Source: Massilia sp. YIM B02763 (GTDB lineage: Bacteria; Pseudomonadota; Gammaproteobacteria; Burkholderiales; Burkholderiaceae_D). Taken from it: a stretch of DNA of 64,000 nucleotides. The stretch is from contig NZ_JASNRD010000010.1 of NCBI RefSeq assembly GCF_030412015.1, positions 1 to 64,000 on the forward strand. Direction: 5' to 3'. Below are positions 40,670 to 50,321 of this stretch, in pieces; the first letter of the stretch is position 1, and the number at the start of each line of letters is the position of its first letter. The notes under the pieces are model-generated. The model was not told where the DNA came from. It worked only from the letters and a program-made list of their open reading frames with translations, and did not search any database. The position numbers were made by a program, and so were the translations under genes.

Positions 40670-40996
40670 TCAGGCGGGGGAGACAGACGACAGCGGGACA
40701 ATTCCCGTGTCCGGAGCGGCGCCAGCCACATGCAAGTCTAGTGGAACGTGGAATGTGTCGATCGCTACCGTAGCGTGATGACACGATGCACAGTGTGAGT
40801 GCACAGAAAACTTCTTGACTACGGCAGGCGTATCTTTATTGGCAACAGGAAACTCGTCACCGTCCTCGACATGCTGGTGGTGCCCGAGATGTTGTGCGGC
40901 GCGGCCTGTCTCGTGCATGCAATACGCAGTCACCGCCGACCAGCTGAACTGGAGCGCAATGACAGCGAGAAGGATGTAGACGAAGCGGCGAGCCAT
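40670..40996 (-). CDS. czcI: CzcI-like periplasmic metal-sensing protein
   Basis: A 108-residue exported protein. The signal peptide FVYILLAVIALQFSWSAVTA and the following YCMHETGRAAQHLGHHQH match the CzcI family, with a second cluster HSHCASCHH near residue 75. CzcI-like proteins modulate czcCBA operons in Cupriavidus. It follows cadA leftward and precedes the truncated tolC-like gene. The ATG at 40996 begins the signal peptide; an in-frame start at 41074 adds an unrelated segment. Confidence 0.72.
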   Translation of the reverse strand: MARRFVYILLAVIALQFSWSAVTAYCMHETGRAAQHLGHHQHVEDGDEFPVANKDTPAVVKKFSVHSHCASCHHATVAIDTFHVPLDLHVAGAAPDTGIVPLSSVSPA

Positions 40997-41079
40997 CCGC
41001 GAAATATAGCATGGATGGCCCTTCTTCCGGAGGGCAGTTCGTAAACCGCTGCTACTCGCCATCCGATATACCATTGCGT

Positions 41080-43314
41080 TCAGACCCTCTTGTTCTTGGC
41101 TGCAGCCTGATCGAACCTTAGTAGCCGGAGTCCGTTGAATACGACCAGCAAACTCGCACCGACGTCTGCAAAGACCGCCATCCAGAGCGTGGCAAGCCCC
41201 GACAGGGCGAGCGCAAAGAAAACTACTTTGATCCCAAGTGCAAGAACAATGTTCTGCACCAGGATCCGGCGCGTCTGCTTGCTCAGGCTCACGAAGACCG
41301 GCAGCTTTCGTAGGTCGTCGTCCATCAGGGCAACGTCGGCTGTTTCGATCGCGGTATCGCTCCCGGCCGCGCCCATGGCGAAGCCAACCTTTGCACGGGC
41401 CAGTGCGGGGGCATCATTGATGCCGTCCCCGATCATGCCAACCACGCCATATTTCGATTCCAGGACCTCGACCGCGCCGAGCTTCTGTTCGGGTAGTAGG
41501 TCGGCTTGAATCTGGTCGATTCCCACCTGGTCCCCGATCTGCTGTGCTGTCGCGAGGTTGTCGCCGGTGAGCATGACAGGCGTAACGCCGAGCGCCTTTA
41601 GTCGTTCGACCGCGGGGATAGCGCTGTCGCGCAAGACATCCGCGATCGCAATCATGCCTATCAAGCCATTGTCATTGGCCAGCATTACAGCGGTGCGCCC
41701 GGCTGCTTCCTGTTCCGCCAGGTCGTCGCGCACCGCATCGAAATTTACTCCATGCTCGGTCATCAGGCGCTGGTTTCCCAAGTAGTACTGGAGTCCGTCG
41801 ATCACGCCGCGCACGCCGCGACCAGCTACAGCTTCGAATCCCTGCACGCGCTGCAACTGCGTACCTGGCCTGACCGCGGCCACCACGGCTCGAGCCAGCG
41901 GATGATCGGAATTCGCGTCGAGGCTCGCGGCGATGTTCAAGACTTCATCGCGCGAATGAGTGGACACCGGGGCAACGGCGACCACTGCTGGCCGACCTTG
42001 CGTCAACGTACCGGTCTTGTCGAGAGCGATCGCCTTGATCTTGTAGCCGGCTTCGAGAAACTGTCCGCCTTTGATGAGGATGCCCCGCTTGGCTGCAGCT
42101 GTCAGCCCGCTGACCACGGTGACCGGCGTCGAAATCACTAATGCACATGGGCAGGCGATCACCAGCATCACCAGCGCCTTGTACAACCATTCGTGTACCG
42201 GCTGATGCCAAAGCAACGGCGGCAAAATGGCGACCAGGAGCGCGGCCACGACGACCGCCGGCGTGTAGTACTTGGCGAAGGTATCGACGAACCGCTGCGT
42301 CGGTGCCTGGTTCTGCTGCGTCTCTTCGATGACGCATACGATCTTGGCGAGCGTACTGTTGCGGCGCTGCGTCGTGACCCGCACTTCGAGCAGGCCGTGC
42401 TCGTTGATCGTGCCGGCGTAGACGGCGTCGCCGGGCTTTTTCCGTACTGGCATGCTTTCGCCCGTGATGGGAGCCTGGTTCACCGACGACTCCCCTTCGA
42501 CGACTTCGCCGTCTACCGCGATCCGCTCGCCCGGCTTGACTAGTACGATCGCCCCGACATTGATTCGATCGGCCTCGATTACCTGCCATTGTCCTTGCGC
42601 GTCGCGCACATTGGCCTCATCCGGCGCCAGGCGCAACAGGCCATGGACCGTTCCCCGGGCACGGTCGAGGGACAAAGCCTCGATCAATTCGGCAATCGCG
42701 AACAGGAAAATCACCATGGCCGCTTCCGGCCACTGCCCAATAAGAACGGCGCCGACAACTGCCAGGCACATCAGGAAGTTGATGTTGAGGGTGAACGTCT
42801 TGAGCGCTACCCACCCTTTGCGCAGCGTTGGGATGCCTGCCGTGAGGATGGAAATCAGGGACAAGGCGATTACAGGCGGGGAAGATTCTGCCGCTCCTTG
42901 CCACGCAAGGACTTCGGCCGCGACGGCGCATAAACCAGCCACTCCCAGTCCCACCTTCTGTAAAGGGCTGAGTGCTGCCTCCTCTGCGACGACGGGCGCT
43001 GGTGCACTCTCATCCACGACAACCGCTTTCATGCCGATGCCGTGCAGTGCTTCGGTTATCGGCTGTACGGATCGCAAATCGTGCACGACGTCCAGCGAAC
43101 GCCCCATCAGGTTGAAGCGCAAGTCAAGAATTCCGTCCATGCCGTGAAGCCTACGGCGGATCAGTCCTTCTTCCGACGGACAGTCCATGTTGGCAATACG
43201 ATAAGTGACGGTGGTCCCTTCGGCGACCGGGACCGCACCAGGGACAAAGGCAGATTCCGAGCATCCGCATGCCTTGCCAGCGGCGTCACAAGTAGTTCGG
43301 CTAAGTTCACTCAT
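41080..43314 (-). CDS. cadA: Zn/Cd/Pb-exporting P-type ATPase CadA
   Basis: A 744-residue P1B-2 ATPase. The N-terminus has Cys residues (TTCDAAGKACGCSE), then a non-classical HMA domain with NMDCPSEEGLIRRRL. The ion-binding motif is IACPCALVISTPV, phosphorylation LDKTGTLTQGRP, HP motif SDHPLARAV, hinge GDGINDAPAL, and the final helix FADVGASLLVVFNGLRLL carries the Asp typical of divalent-metal pumps. The ATG at 43314 is preferred over one at 43344. Its promoter at 43390-43420 has the 19-base spacing of MerR/CadR-controlled genes. Confidence 0.92.
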   Translation of the reverse strand: MSELSRTTCDAAGKACGCSESAFVPGAVPVAEGTTVTYRIANMDCPSEEGLIRRRLHGMDGILDLRFNLMGRSLDVVHDLRSVQPITEALHGIGMKAVVVDESAPAPVVAEEAALSPLQKVGLGVAGLCAVAAEVLAWQGAAESSPPVIALSLISILTAGIPTLRKGWVALKTFTLNINFLMCLAVVGAVLIGQWPEAAMVIFLFAIAELIEALSLDRARGTVHGLLRLAPDEANVRDAQGQWQVIEADRINVGAIVLVKPGERIAVDGEVVEGESSVNQAPITGESMPVRKKPGDAVYAGTINEHGLLEVRVTTQRRNSTLAKIVCVIEETQQNQAPTQRFVDTFAKYYTPAVVVAALLVAILPPLLWHQPVHEWLYKALVMLVIACPCALVISTPVTVVSGLTAAAKRGILIKGGQFLEAGYKIKAIALDKTGTLTQGRPAVVAVAPVSTHSRDEVLNIAASLDANSDHPLARAVVAAVRPGTQLQRVQGFEAVAGRGVRGVIDGLQYYLGNQRLMTEHGVNFDAVRDDLAEQEAAGRTAVMLANDNGLIGMIAIADVLRDSAIPAVERLKALGVTPVMLTGDNLATAQQIGDQVGIDQIQADLLPEQKLGAVEVLESKYGVVGMIGDGINDAPALARAKVGFAMGAAGSDTAIETADVALMDDDLRKLPVFVSLSKQTRRILVQNIVLALGIKVVFFALALSGLATLWMAVFADVGASLLVVFNGLRLLRFDQAAAKNKRV

Positions 43315-43389
43315 AAGCGTCTCAAATTTGAAAAGCAATACCACGACTGAATCCAGACTTGGCCGCAGCCATGTCTACCATAAGCTTGG

Positions 43390-43420
43390 AGTTAACACCC
43401 TGTAGCGACCTCAGAGTCAA
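43390..43420 (-). promoter_or_regulatory. cadA promoter with CadR/PbrR-type operator
   Basis: Read leftward: TTGACT (complement of 43415-43420), a 19-base spacer and TTAACT (complement of 43390-43395). ACTCT and AGGGT half-sites frame the spacer, as in ZntR/CadR/PbrR operators. The likely activator, cadR, is encoded 11 kb away at 54.8 kb. Confidence 0.75.
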
Positions 43421-43546
43421 GGAAAATCGGCGAAGTTATGAAGATTGTTGGCTCGGCGAAATTTTGCTAGGGGCAAGGAATGTTTAGCGCAGTGGGCGGA
43501 AGTCCACTCCGGGCATCTTGGGTGTGCTTGTGTATAATCGCTTTGT

Positions 43547-43903
43547 ATGAAACGCCTTTTACTCATCCTGCTGATGGCATTGATACCGCTTCACACTACG
43601 TGGGCAGCGGTGGCAGGCGTGCGTGAACTGGCTGAGTTCAGCACTGCATCGTCCCCAGCGCTGAGTGCCTCGACGGCGTCTGAGTTACCTGCGTCATTCA
43701 CGGGTGAGGATAGCAAGTACAAGATGGGCTGCTGTGCCGGATGCCACGTGTTCTGTCACTTTGCCGCACCGCTTCCGGTGAGCACGCTCGGTGTCGCACC
43801 TTCGCCTGCTCAGGTATCGATACTCCTCCCATCGACGTTCCTCGAGTATCGATCATACATTCCAGACGGGCCAATCCGGCCCCAGTGGCGTCACGTCAGC
43901 TGA
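43547..43903 (+). CDS. CzcI-like small exported protein (second copy)
   Basis: A 118-residue protein with signal peptide LLLILLMALIPLHTTWA, a Cys/His cluster MGCCAGCHVFCHF near residue 60, and the C-terminal FLEYRSYIPDGPIRPQW seen in czc-associated small proteins. It is divergent from cadA and may regulate the metal operon to its right. The family link is by motif style; function is inferred. The 173 bases after it hold no gene I can support. Confidence 0.62.
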   Translation: MKRLLLILLMALIPLHTTWAAVAGVRELAEFSTASSPALSASTASELPASFTGEDSKYKMGCCAGCHVFCHFAAPLPVSTLGVAPSPAQVSILLPSTFLEYRSYIPDGPIRPQWRHVS

Positions 43904-44076
43904 GCTGACGGCGTGCCTTCTTCTACGCTCTTTCAAGGCTCGTGCGAGAGATCTCGCTGACCTAGTCGTTTTAATTCCTTGCTAGGTACCGTCAGGTTGT
44001 CACCATGCGTGACATCACCTGTACTGCCGTGCGTTTGTACATGACGCACGGTGGAACGCCGATCGATGAAGGAACA

Positions 44077-44433
44077 ATGATGACAAACATAACAATTCAC
44101 GCCCTTGGACTGGTTACGCTGATTGGTTTGGCGGGGTGTGCTGATCCACGACTGGGGCCAAACAGTAAAACCGGGTGGGTAACCGAGTTTTATACTGTGG
44201 AGAAACTGCAGCAAGATCGCCCCAAGTGTCTTGCCGGGCTCAGCGCCGAGCAAATAGCAGAAAACCGATATGCCGAAATTTCGGTGTCTCACTTTCGCTC
44301 TTATCGATATGTAAGTGCGTTGGTCCCTGCTTCGATAAAACTCCATGTCCACGACAAGGTCGAGATCTCACCGCCATTCTGCAAGGATGGCACGGTGCCA
44401 CAAGTAATCCAGATATTGAAGCCCGCTTCGTGA
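44077..44433 (+). CDS. Small lipoprotein of unknown function
   Basis: A 118-residue protein with a lipoprotein signal: hydrophobic ALGLVTLIGLAGC, with lipobox Cys near residue 21. AAGGAACA precedes the ATG at 44077. The mature part has two Cys (RPKCLAG and PPFCKDG) and no recognised domain. It sits between the czcI-like gene and an ion exchanger in the Cd/Pb block. Confidence 0.6.
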   Translation: MMTNITIHALGLVTLIGLAGCADPRLGPNSKTGWVTEFYTVEKLQQDRPKCLAGLSAEQIAENRYAEISVSHFRSYRYVSALVPASIKLHVHDKVEISPPFCKDGTVPQVIQILKPAS

Positions 44434-44533
44434 ACGGTCGCAGCATCAGTTACTTCGGCAACGCCGACGAGTCTGGTCAGGCACTTACCAAATTGTGTCG
44501 TTACCCCGCATGTGGCAAGACAGGAGTTCACAG

Positions 44534-45772
44534 ATGAAACGATTTTTGATGCTTGTTGGCATCGCGTTCGCCGCTATTGTTCCCGCGCTTTTCGTCCGAA
44601 TGACAGGGTGGAAGCTGTCACCTCTTGCTGCTGCCTCGACTTTCGGTATTGCAGTGGTAGCCGCCGGGTTCATGCTCTCGTGGGGAGCGGAGACGGCTGA
44701 GAAGCACATTTCCCAAGGCTTGATTCTCGCGGCAGTTGCTCTGGTCACCGTGTTGCCCGAATACGCTGTCGATATGTACTACGCGTTTCAGGCGGGTAAA
44801 GCTCCAGAGTCCAGTTACGTCCATTATGCTGCCGCCAATATGACCGGGGCCAATCGCATGCTCGTCGGTCTTGCCTGGCCTACGATCATGTTGCTGCACT
44901 GGTGGCGTAATCGAGAGCGGCACATCGTGCTCGGCTCCGCGAACAGGCTCGAAATTGGTTTCCTGCTGCTCGCAAGCGTGTATGGCTTTGTAATCCTTTT
45001 CAAAAACCGGATCGATCTGATCGATTTTGCCGTCTTGTTCGCCGTGTTCGCATGCTATATATGGCAGGTGGGCCGCATTCCAAAAGCAGAGAACAGCGAA
45101 GCGGCCGAAGAGGATGAGGAGCCAGGACCCGCCGCTGCGCTGTCGGCACTGCCGCTTTGCGCCCAGTGGGCCTGGATGGCAGGCCTCGGGTTGTTCGCGG
45201 CATTCGCCATCCTGATGTCAGCTGAACCCTTCGCCGAAGCTATTGTCGCATCCGGACGGCAAATCGGCATCGACGAGTTTTTGCTCATTCAATGGATCGC
45301 GCCGATCGCCAGTGAGGCCCCATCGATTTCAATCGCCATCCTCTTTGTGCTTTCCCGACGTGCTGCCAATGCGCTGACAACCATGATCAGCGACAAAATT
45401 AATCAGTGGACCCTCTTGGTTGGGATGCTTCCCCTTGCTATGAGCTTCGGTGCCGGCGATGTCATCGGGTTGCGCCTGGACGGGCGACAGCACGAGGAGT
45501 TTTTCTTGACCGCTGCGCAGTCAATTTTTGCGCTTTCACTGCTTTTACGCCTTCGCTTCTCGCTATGGAGCGGGATGGTTCTGATCCTGCTGTTTGCCGC
45601 TCAGATTGCGATCGCGTTCGTGTTTCAGCACGACGAAGGAAAGGTTATCGCTTCATTGACCATATTGGCCTGGGTATATCTAGGCTTGTCTGTCCCCTTA
45701 TTCCTTAAGCAACTTCCTGGTCTCGCTTCAGTGATCAGATCAGTTGTCCGCGGTCCCGCCCCCATCCAATAA
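44534..45772 (+). CDS. Sodium/calcium-exchanger-family membrane protein
   Basis: A 412-residue protein with about 11 helices and the two inverted alpha-repeats of the CaCA superfamily. The first contains VTVLPEYAVDMYYAF and NMTGANRMLVGLAWP, the second IAPIASEAPSISIAILF. The acidic residues in LPEYAVD and ASEAPS are the ion ligands. AGGAG lies seven bases before the ATG at 44534, which settles the start. Its position next to a PbrT-like gene suggests a role in divalent-metal homeostasis, but the ion is not deducible. Confidence 0.82.
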   Translation: MKRFLMLVGIAFAAIVPALFVRMTGWKLSPLAAASTFGIAVVAAGFMLSWGAETAEKHISQGLILAAVALVTVLPEYAVDMYYAFQAGKAPESSYVHYAAANMTGANRMLVGLAWPTIMLLHWWRNRERHIVLGSANRLEIGFLLLASVYGFVILFKNRIDLIDFAVLFAVFACYIWQVGRIPKAENSEAAEEDEEPGPAAALSALPLCAQWAWMAGLGLFAAFAILMSAEPFAEAIVASGRQIGIDEFLLIQWIAPIASEAPSISIAILFVLSRRAANALTTMISDKINQWTLLVGMLPLAMSFGAGDVIGLRLDGRQHEEFFLTAAQSIFALSLLLRLRFSLWSGMVLILLFAAQIAIAFVFQHDEGKVIASLTILAWVYLGLSVPLFLKQLPGLASVIRSVVRGPAPIQ

Positions 45773-45795
45773 GCAGCAATTTTTTCGTAAATTTT

Positions 45796-47727
45796 ATGTA
45801 CTTGATTCGTAATTTTGTTATTGCCGTCTCCTGGCTGTTCTTATCCGTTTCGATGGCCAATGCCGACGAACAGTCGACACAGACGAAGGCCAAGCAGATC
45901 TGGCAACTACTGGACTATCTAGCCGTCGACTATAGAAAGGCGGTTAAGGATGGCACGGTTTCGAGCGCCGCCGAGTATGCCGAGATGCAGGAGTTCGCCA
46001 CTGCCGCCGAGCGCCAACTAGGTGAATTGGCTCCGCCACCGTCGCAGGATCTGGTTGCCAATGCTCATAAGCTTCGACTCGCTATTGACCAGAAAGCAAG
46101 TGCCGAGGTGGTTTCGGCGCAAGCACGCGCCTTAGCCGCTGCTCTCGTCACAATCTATCCAATCCCAATGGCCCCGGTTCGGCTGCCCGACCTGAAGCGT
46201 GGCGCAGAACTGTATCAGTCGAACTGTGCGGCATGTCATGGCGTGTCTGGCCGTTCCGACGGGCCGCTGTCAGTGACACTGAGTCCACCGCCGATTGTCC
46301 TCGCCGACCATACGAGGGCGCGGGAACGAAGTGTCTTCGCACTACAGCAGATCATCATGCATGGGGTGCAAGGTACGTCCATGCCCAGTTTTGCCCAACT
46401 GTCCGATGACGACCGATGGGCACTCGCCTACTTCGCTTCATCACTTTCGTACAGCGACAACGACCGCCAGGCCGGTGCAGCGCTTTGGGCGTCGCGCCCG
46501 AATCTACACGCCGCCGTGCCGGATTTAGCCAAGCTAAGCCAACTCTCCGAAGCGAACCTCGTGTCGACCGTTGGCGCTGACGTGGCTCGCCCGCTAGTAG
46601 CGTACCTGCGGTCAACCCCGGCGTCGGCAGGCGCCGCTACCGTAGACACCTTGCCATTGGCGAAGGCGAAGCTGCGAGAGAGCGTGGCGGCTATCGACAA
46701 AGGCGATATGCAAGGCGCATCGCGGCTGGCACTGTCTGCCTATCTCGATGGATTCGAGCCGGTAGAACCTGCACTTGCGGCAAAGGATGAATCTTTGTTC
46801 AACCACATCGAAACGACGATGGGCGCGTTTCGAAGCGCTATCACGTCGGGAAAACCAGCCGAAGCGCGGGTTATCGAGCAGCGCCTTCAGGACCTGTTGA
46901 CCGAAGCCCAGGCGGCGCTTGGCGGAGCCAGCGATCCACTCTCGACCTTCATCGGTGCACTGACGATCCTGCTGCGGGAGGGCATAGAAGCGTTGCTGGT
47001 GGTAGTTGCAATGATCGCTTTCCTGAAGAAGGCTGATCGTCGCGATGTTCTGCCGTACATTCACGCGGGCTGGGTCGCCGCATTGACTGCCGGCGCCGCG
47101 ACCTGGGGAGTGGCCACCTATCTTGTAGATGTGTCTGGCGCCAGCCGCGAAATGACAGAGGGCTTCTCCGCCGTGTTTGCCGCTATTGTCCTGCTCACGG
47201 TGGGAATCTGGATGCACCAGAAGAGTCTTGCCGGCCGCTGGCAGGCGTATGTGCGCGACAAGCTATCTTCGGCACTGACAAAGAGCTCGGCATTAATGCT
47301 GTTTACCTTGTCTTTTGTGACCGTCTATCGTGAAGTCTTCGAAACAGTACTGTTCTACGCGGCTCTGTGGAGCGATGGGAACGGTCCGTACATGCTCGCA
47401 GGTCTGGGGTGCGGAATCGCGATTTTAAGCGCGATCGCAGTCGTCCTGCTGCGGTCGTCTGCGCGTCTGCCGATAAGCCAGTTCTTCGCATTCAGCTCAG
47501 CCCTGGTTGCGGTGCTCGCCACGGTATTGATCGGAAAGGGAGTGGCCGCTCTGCAAAAAGTGGGGATATTCGAGAACACGGCGGTTAGCGCTCCGCACAT
47601 CGAGATTCTTGGTATTTACCCGTCTTTGCAGACCTTGACAGCCCAACTGCTGCTCGTCGCCGTCGTAATTATTTCCGTTACATACAATCTGCGCTCTAGA
47701 AAAAACTTGAACGCAGAAAGTGCTTGA
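45796..47727 (+). CDS. pbrT: Cytochrome c-FTR1 fusion permease, PbrT-like (iron/lead transporter)
   Basis: A 643-residue protein. Signal peptide, a helical periplasmic region, then a c-type heme site CAACHG near residue 145 with a downstream Met ligand (GTSMPSF). A C-terminal FTR1 domain of about seven helices (residues 390-640) follows. The two FTR1 metal motifs are REGIE and REVFE. This architecture is that of the iron-lead transporter family, including PbrT of the Cupriavidus pbr operon, proposed to take up Pb(II). Other members carry iron. The neighbouring cadA, czc and cadR genes favour the lead-resistance interpretation. Confidence 0.8.
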   Translation: MYLIRNFVIAVSWLFLSVSMANADEQSTQTKAKQIWQLLDYLAVDYRKAVKDGTVSSAAEYAEMQEFATAAERQLGELAPPPSQDLVANAHKLRLAIDQKASAEVVSAQARALAAALVTIYPIPMAPVRLPDLKRGAELYQSNCAACHGVSGRSDGPLSVTLSPPPIVLADHTRARERSVFALQQIIMHGVQGTSMPSFAQLSDDDRWALAYFASSLSYSDNDRQAGAALWASRPNLHAAVPDLAKLSQLSEANLVSTVGADVARPLVAYLRSTPASAGAATVDTLPLAKAKLRESVAAIDKGDMQGASRLALSAYLDGFEPVEPALAAKDESLFNHIETTMGAFRSAITSGKPAEARVIEQRLQDLLTEAQAALGGASDPLSTFIGALTILLREGIEALLVVVAMIAFLKKADRRDVLPYIHAGWVAALTAGAATWGVATYLVDVSGASREMTEGFSAVFAAIVLLTVGIWMHQKSLAGRWQAYVRDKLSSALTKSSALMLFTLSFVTVYREVFETVLFYAALWSDGNGPYMLAGLGCGIAILSAIAVVLLRSSARLPISQFFAFSSALVAVLATVLIGKGVAALQKVGIFENTAVSAPHIEILGIYPSLQTLTAQLLLVAVVIISVTYNLRSRKNLNAESA

Positions 47728-47783
47728 CCCTCCAGTAACTGCAGAGTTTATAAATAGCGAATATCCGTACGTAAAGGTTCTGC

Positions 47784-49058
47784 ATGGCGAACTGCTCTCA
47801 TAACATATCGAAATTCCTCTTCATAGCGATACTATCCAATGTCTTGTCGACGGCACAGCCGCTTCATGCTGAAACAGTATTTGCGACTGGACAGGCATTC
47901 ACATTGCGGGAAGCTGTTGCACGCGCTCAGGAAAGTGCACCTGGGGTTCAGGGCGCCAAGGCCGCGGTCGATAGTGCCGACGCTGCAGTGCAGGCCGCAC
48001 GATTGCTTCCAAACCCGACATTATCCGTGGAAGCTGAAAACATTCTTGGCACAGGTCGTTATGCACGGTTCGGCGGAAGCGAAACGACCTACTCTGTCGC
48101 GATGCCGCTGGAACTTGGCGGGAAACGTAGTTCCCGCACTCGGGTCGCACAAGCCGAGCAGTCGGCGGCACAAATTGGTGTTGCCGTCGCCAAAGCAGAC
48201 CTGACGTTAAAAATAACCCAGGCGTTCATTGCCGTCGCGGCAAGCGAACGGCGTCTCAGGATAGCGGATCAACGGCGGGAACTGGCAGTGCAGACTGAAC
48301 GCGTCGCACACCTTCGCGTTGGTGCCGGCAAGGTCTCCCCTATCGACGAACAGAGAGCGTCCGCCCAGCGTCTCAGAGCGGATGTCGACGCAGGTCGTGC
48401 CGCGCGTGCGACAGAAGTGGCGCGAGCAAACCTGGCCCGATTAATCGGGGCAACACAACCATTGGCAATCGTGGCGCCGTGGTTCGACGATACGAGTGCA
48501 GAAGCCGGGATCGATGCGCCAGAAAGCTCGCTGTCACGCGCGGCCGCCGAGGCCCAGGTGGCGGCTGCCCGTGCGCGCGTAGATAGCGCGCGTCGCGCCC
48601 GCATCCCAGACCTGACCGTCAGCGCAGGTACGCGCCGGATAAAGGAAACAAGCGACACCGCAGCAGTCGTCGCGCTATCGATTCCACTTCCCCTGTTCAA
48701 CCGGGGCGATGCAGAGGTGGCCCGTGCGAGGGCCGAACTGGACAAGGCGGAAGCAGAACGCAACGCTGCCGCACTAGACCTCGCTGAAGCCCTTGCATCT
48801 GCCCGGGCCGACGTCACTGACGCTAGGGCGAGCGCCATATCTGCGAGCGGTCCCGAGCTAGCTGCGGCCCAGGAGGCGGCGCGTATCGCGCGTATCGGCT
48901 ACGCCGAGGGCAAGTTTTCGCAACTCGATCTGATTGAGGCCGAACGCTCTCTGTCACAGACGCAGGAAGCTGCCATCGACGCCTTGGCCACGTTTCACGA
49001 CGCCCGCGCTCGTCTGGCGCGACTGCTCGGACACCTCGACCCAATTTATAAGGACTGA
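47784..49058 (+). CDS. czcC: Outer membrane efflux protein CzcC (TolC family)
   Basis: A 424-residue exported protein with two outer-membrane-efflux repeats. The first opens with FTLREAVARAQESAPGVQGA after the signal peptide. The second holds VVALSIPLPLFNRGDAEVARA and ends in a long helical hairpin. It forms the outer-membrane channel of the CzcCBA pump. It precedes czcB by three bases. Confidence 0.88.
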   Translation: MANCSHNISKFLFIAILSNVLSTAQPLHAETVFATGQAFTLREAVARAQESAPGVQGAKAAVDSADAAVQAARLLPNPTLSVEAENILGTGRYARFGGSETTYSVAMPLELGGKRSSRTRVAQAEQSAAQIGVAVAKADLTLKITQAFIAVAASERRLRIADQRRELAVQTERVAHLRVGAGKVSPIDEQRASAQRLRADVDAGRAARATEVARANLARLIGATQPLAIVAPWFDDTSAEAGIDAPESSLSRAAAEAQVAAARARVDSARRARIPDLTVSAGTRRIKETSDTAAVVALSIPLPLFNRGDAEVARARAELDKAEAERNAAALDLAEALASARADVTDARASAISASGPELAAAQEAARIARIGYAEGKFSQLDLIEAERSLSQTQEAAIDALATFHDARARLARLLGHLDPIYKD

Positions 49059-49061
49059 TTG

Positions 49062-50285
49062 ATGCCCAAGTTTTACCGTCCCCTCATCTACGCGTGCTTG
49101 TTATGGCTGGCAGCGTGCTCCAAATCACCGCAGGCTGGCAGGGAACCAGCTGCCGAACAACCGCATGTGGAACACACGGGCGAACAGCGCAAGAATGACA
49201 AAACTGAAGAGGCAGAGAAACGGGAGTCGGCTGAGAAAGGTGAAGCCTCCGAGAAGGGTAAAGCCGACACCATTCGCATGACGAATGCACAACTTGTCGC
49301 ATCGAGCATCGAGGTAGCACCAGTACGTCAGATCGCCACCGACTCGGTCGAAGCGCCAGGGATGATCGATGCGAGTCCTTCACGCTCCGAAGTGGTTGCG
49401 GTCGCCGTTGGTGGTCGGATTACCGCCCTGCACCGTAATTTAGGAGAGCCAGTAAATCGTGGTGATGTGCTCGCGGTCGTCGAAAGTGGCGAGGCGGCTC
49501 AGCTGAGAGCGGATTTGGAAGCGGCACGGCGAGACCGCGAACTCGCGCGGGGCACCTTGCAGCGCGAAGAGCGGCTGTTCAAAGAAAAAGTGTCAGCCGA
49601 ACAAGACTATATCGCTGCCAAGGCTGCCGCAGCTGAAGGGCAGACACGTTACCGGCTCGCCGAGCAGCGACTGGCTGCTGCCGGAGGCAGCGGGAGTGGC
49701 CCCTTGAACCGTCTTGTGGTGCGCTCCCCCATCAAAGGCTACGTGGTTGCGCGCCAAGCGGTATTGGGCAACGTCGTTGGACCCAACACTGAGCTTTTCC
49801 GTATCGCCGACTTGTCCGAAGTGTCGGTCGCGCTGGCTTTGGCCCCCGAGGATGCCAGTCGTGTGCATGTGGGCGCCGCGGTGGACGTCTCCACGCCGAC
49901 CCGCAATGGCACTGCACATATCGCCTTCGTATCGCGGGTGATCGACGCAAACACGCGTCAGGTGCAGGCCTTGGCGACCCTGCCGAATGCCCAAGGTCTC
50001 TGGCGGGTGGGTGAAACAGTTCGCGCTGCCGTCCTGCTGGAGCATCCGAACGGAAAGACTGTCCTGGCTGTCCCTCAGAACGCGCTGCAGACGGTCGAGG
50101 ACAAGCCTTCCGTCTTCGTTCGTACGAATGACGGCTTTGCAGTCAGGCCTGTCACGCTCGGCCCGTCCAATGGCAATTATGTCACGGTCGTCTCTGGCTT
50201 GACGGGTGACGAGCGCGTCGCCGTGACCAACAGCTATGTACTGAAAGCCGAGCTGGGCAAAGGCGAAGGTGGTGATGATGATTAA
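49062..50285 (+). CDS. czcB: Periplasmic adaptor CzcB (RND membrane fusion protein)
   Basis: A 407-residue lipoprotein: lipobox LLWLAAC near residue 18, then a Lys/Glu-rich stretch with GEASEKGKAD. The barrel-sandwich hybrid domain (VVAVAVGGRITALHRNLGEPV) and the matching RSPIKGYVVARQAVLGNVV flank a coiled-coil hairpin; a beta-barrel follows. It links CzcA to CzcC. The ATG at 49062, after AAGGA, is preferred over the adjacent TTG. Confidence 0.9.
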   Translation: MPKFYRPLIYACLLWLAACSKSPQAGREPAAEQPHVEHTGEQRKNDKTEEAEKRESAEKGEASEKGKADTIRMTNAQLVASSIEVAPVRQIATDSVEAPGMIDASPSRSEVVAVAVGGRITALHRNLGEPVNRGDVLAVVESGEAAQLRADLEAARRDRELARGTLQREERLFKEKVSAEQDYIAAKAAAAEGQTRYRLAEQRLAAAGGSGSGPLNRLVVRSPIKGYVVARQAVLGNVVGPNTELFRIADLSEVSVALALAPEDASRVHVGAAVDVSTPTRNGTAHIAFVSRVIDANTRQVQALATLPNAQGLWRVGETVRAAVLLEHPNGKTVLAVPQNALQTVEDKPSVFVRTNDGFAVRPVTLGPSNGNYVTVVSGLTGDERVAVTNSYVLKAELGKGEGGDDD

Positions 50286-50321
50286 CATGACGCTTCCACG
50301 GATGCGAGGACGGGGCCTGAA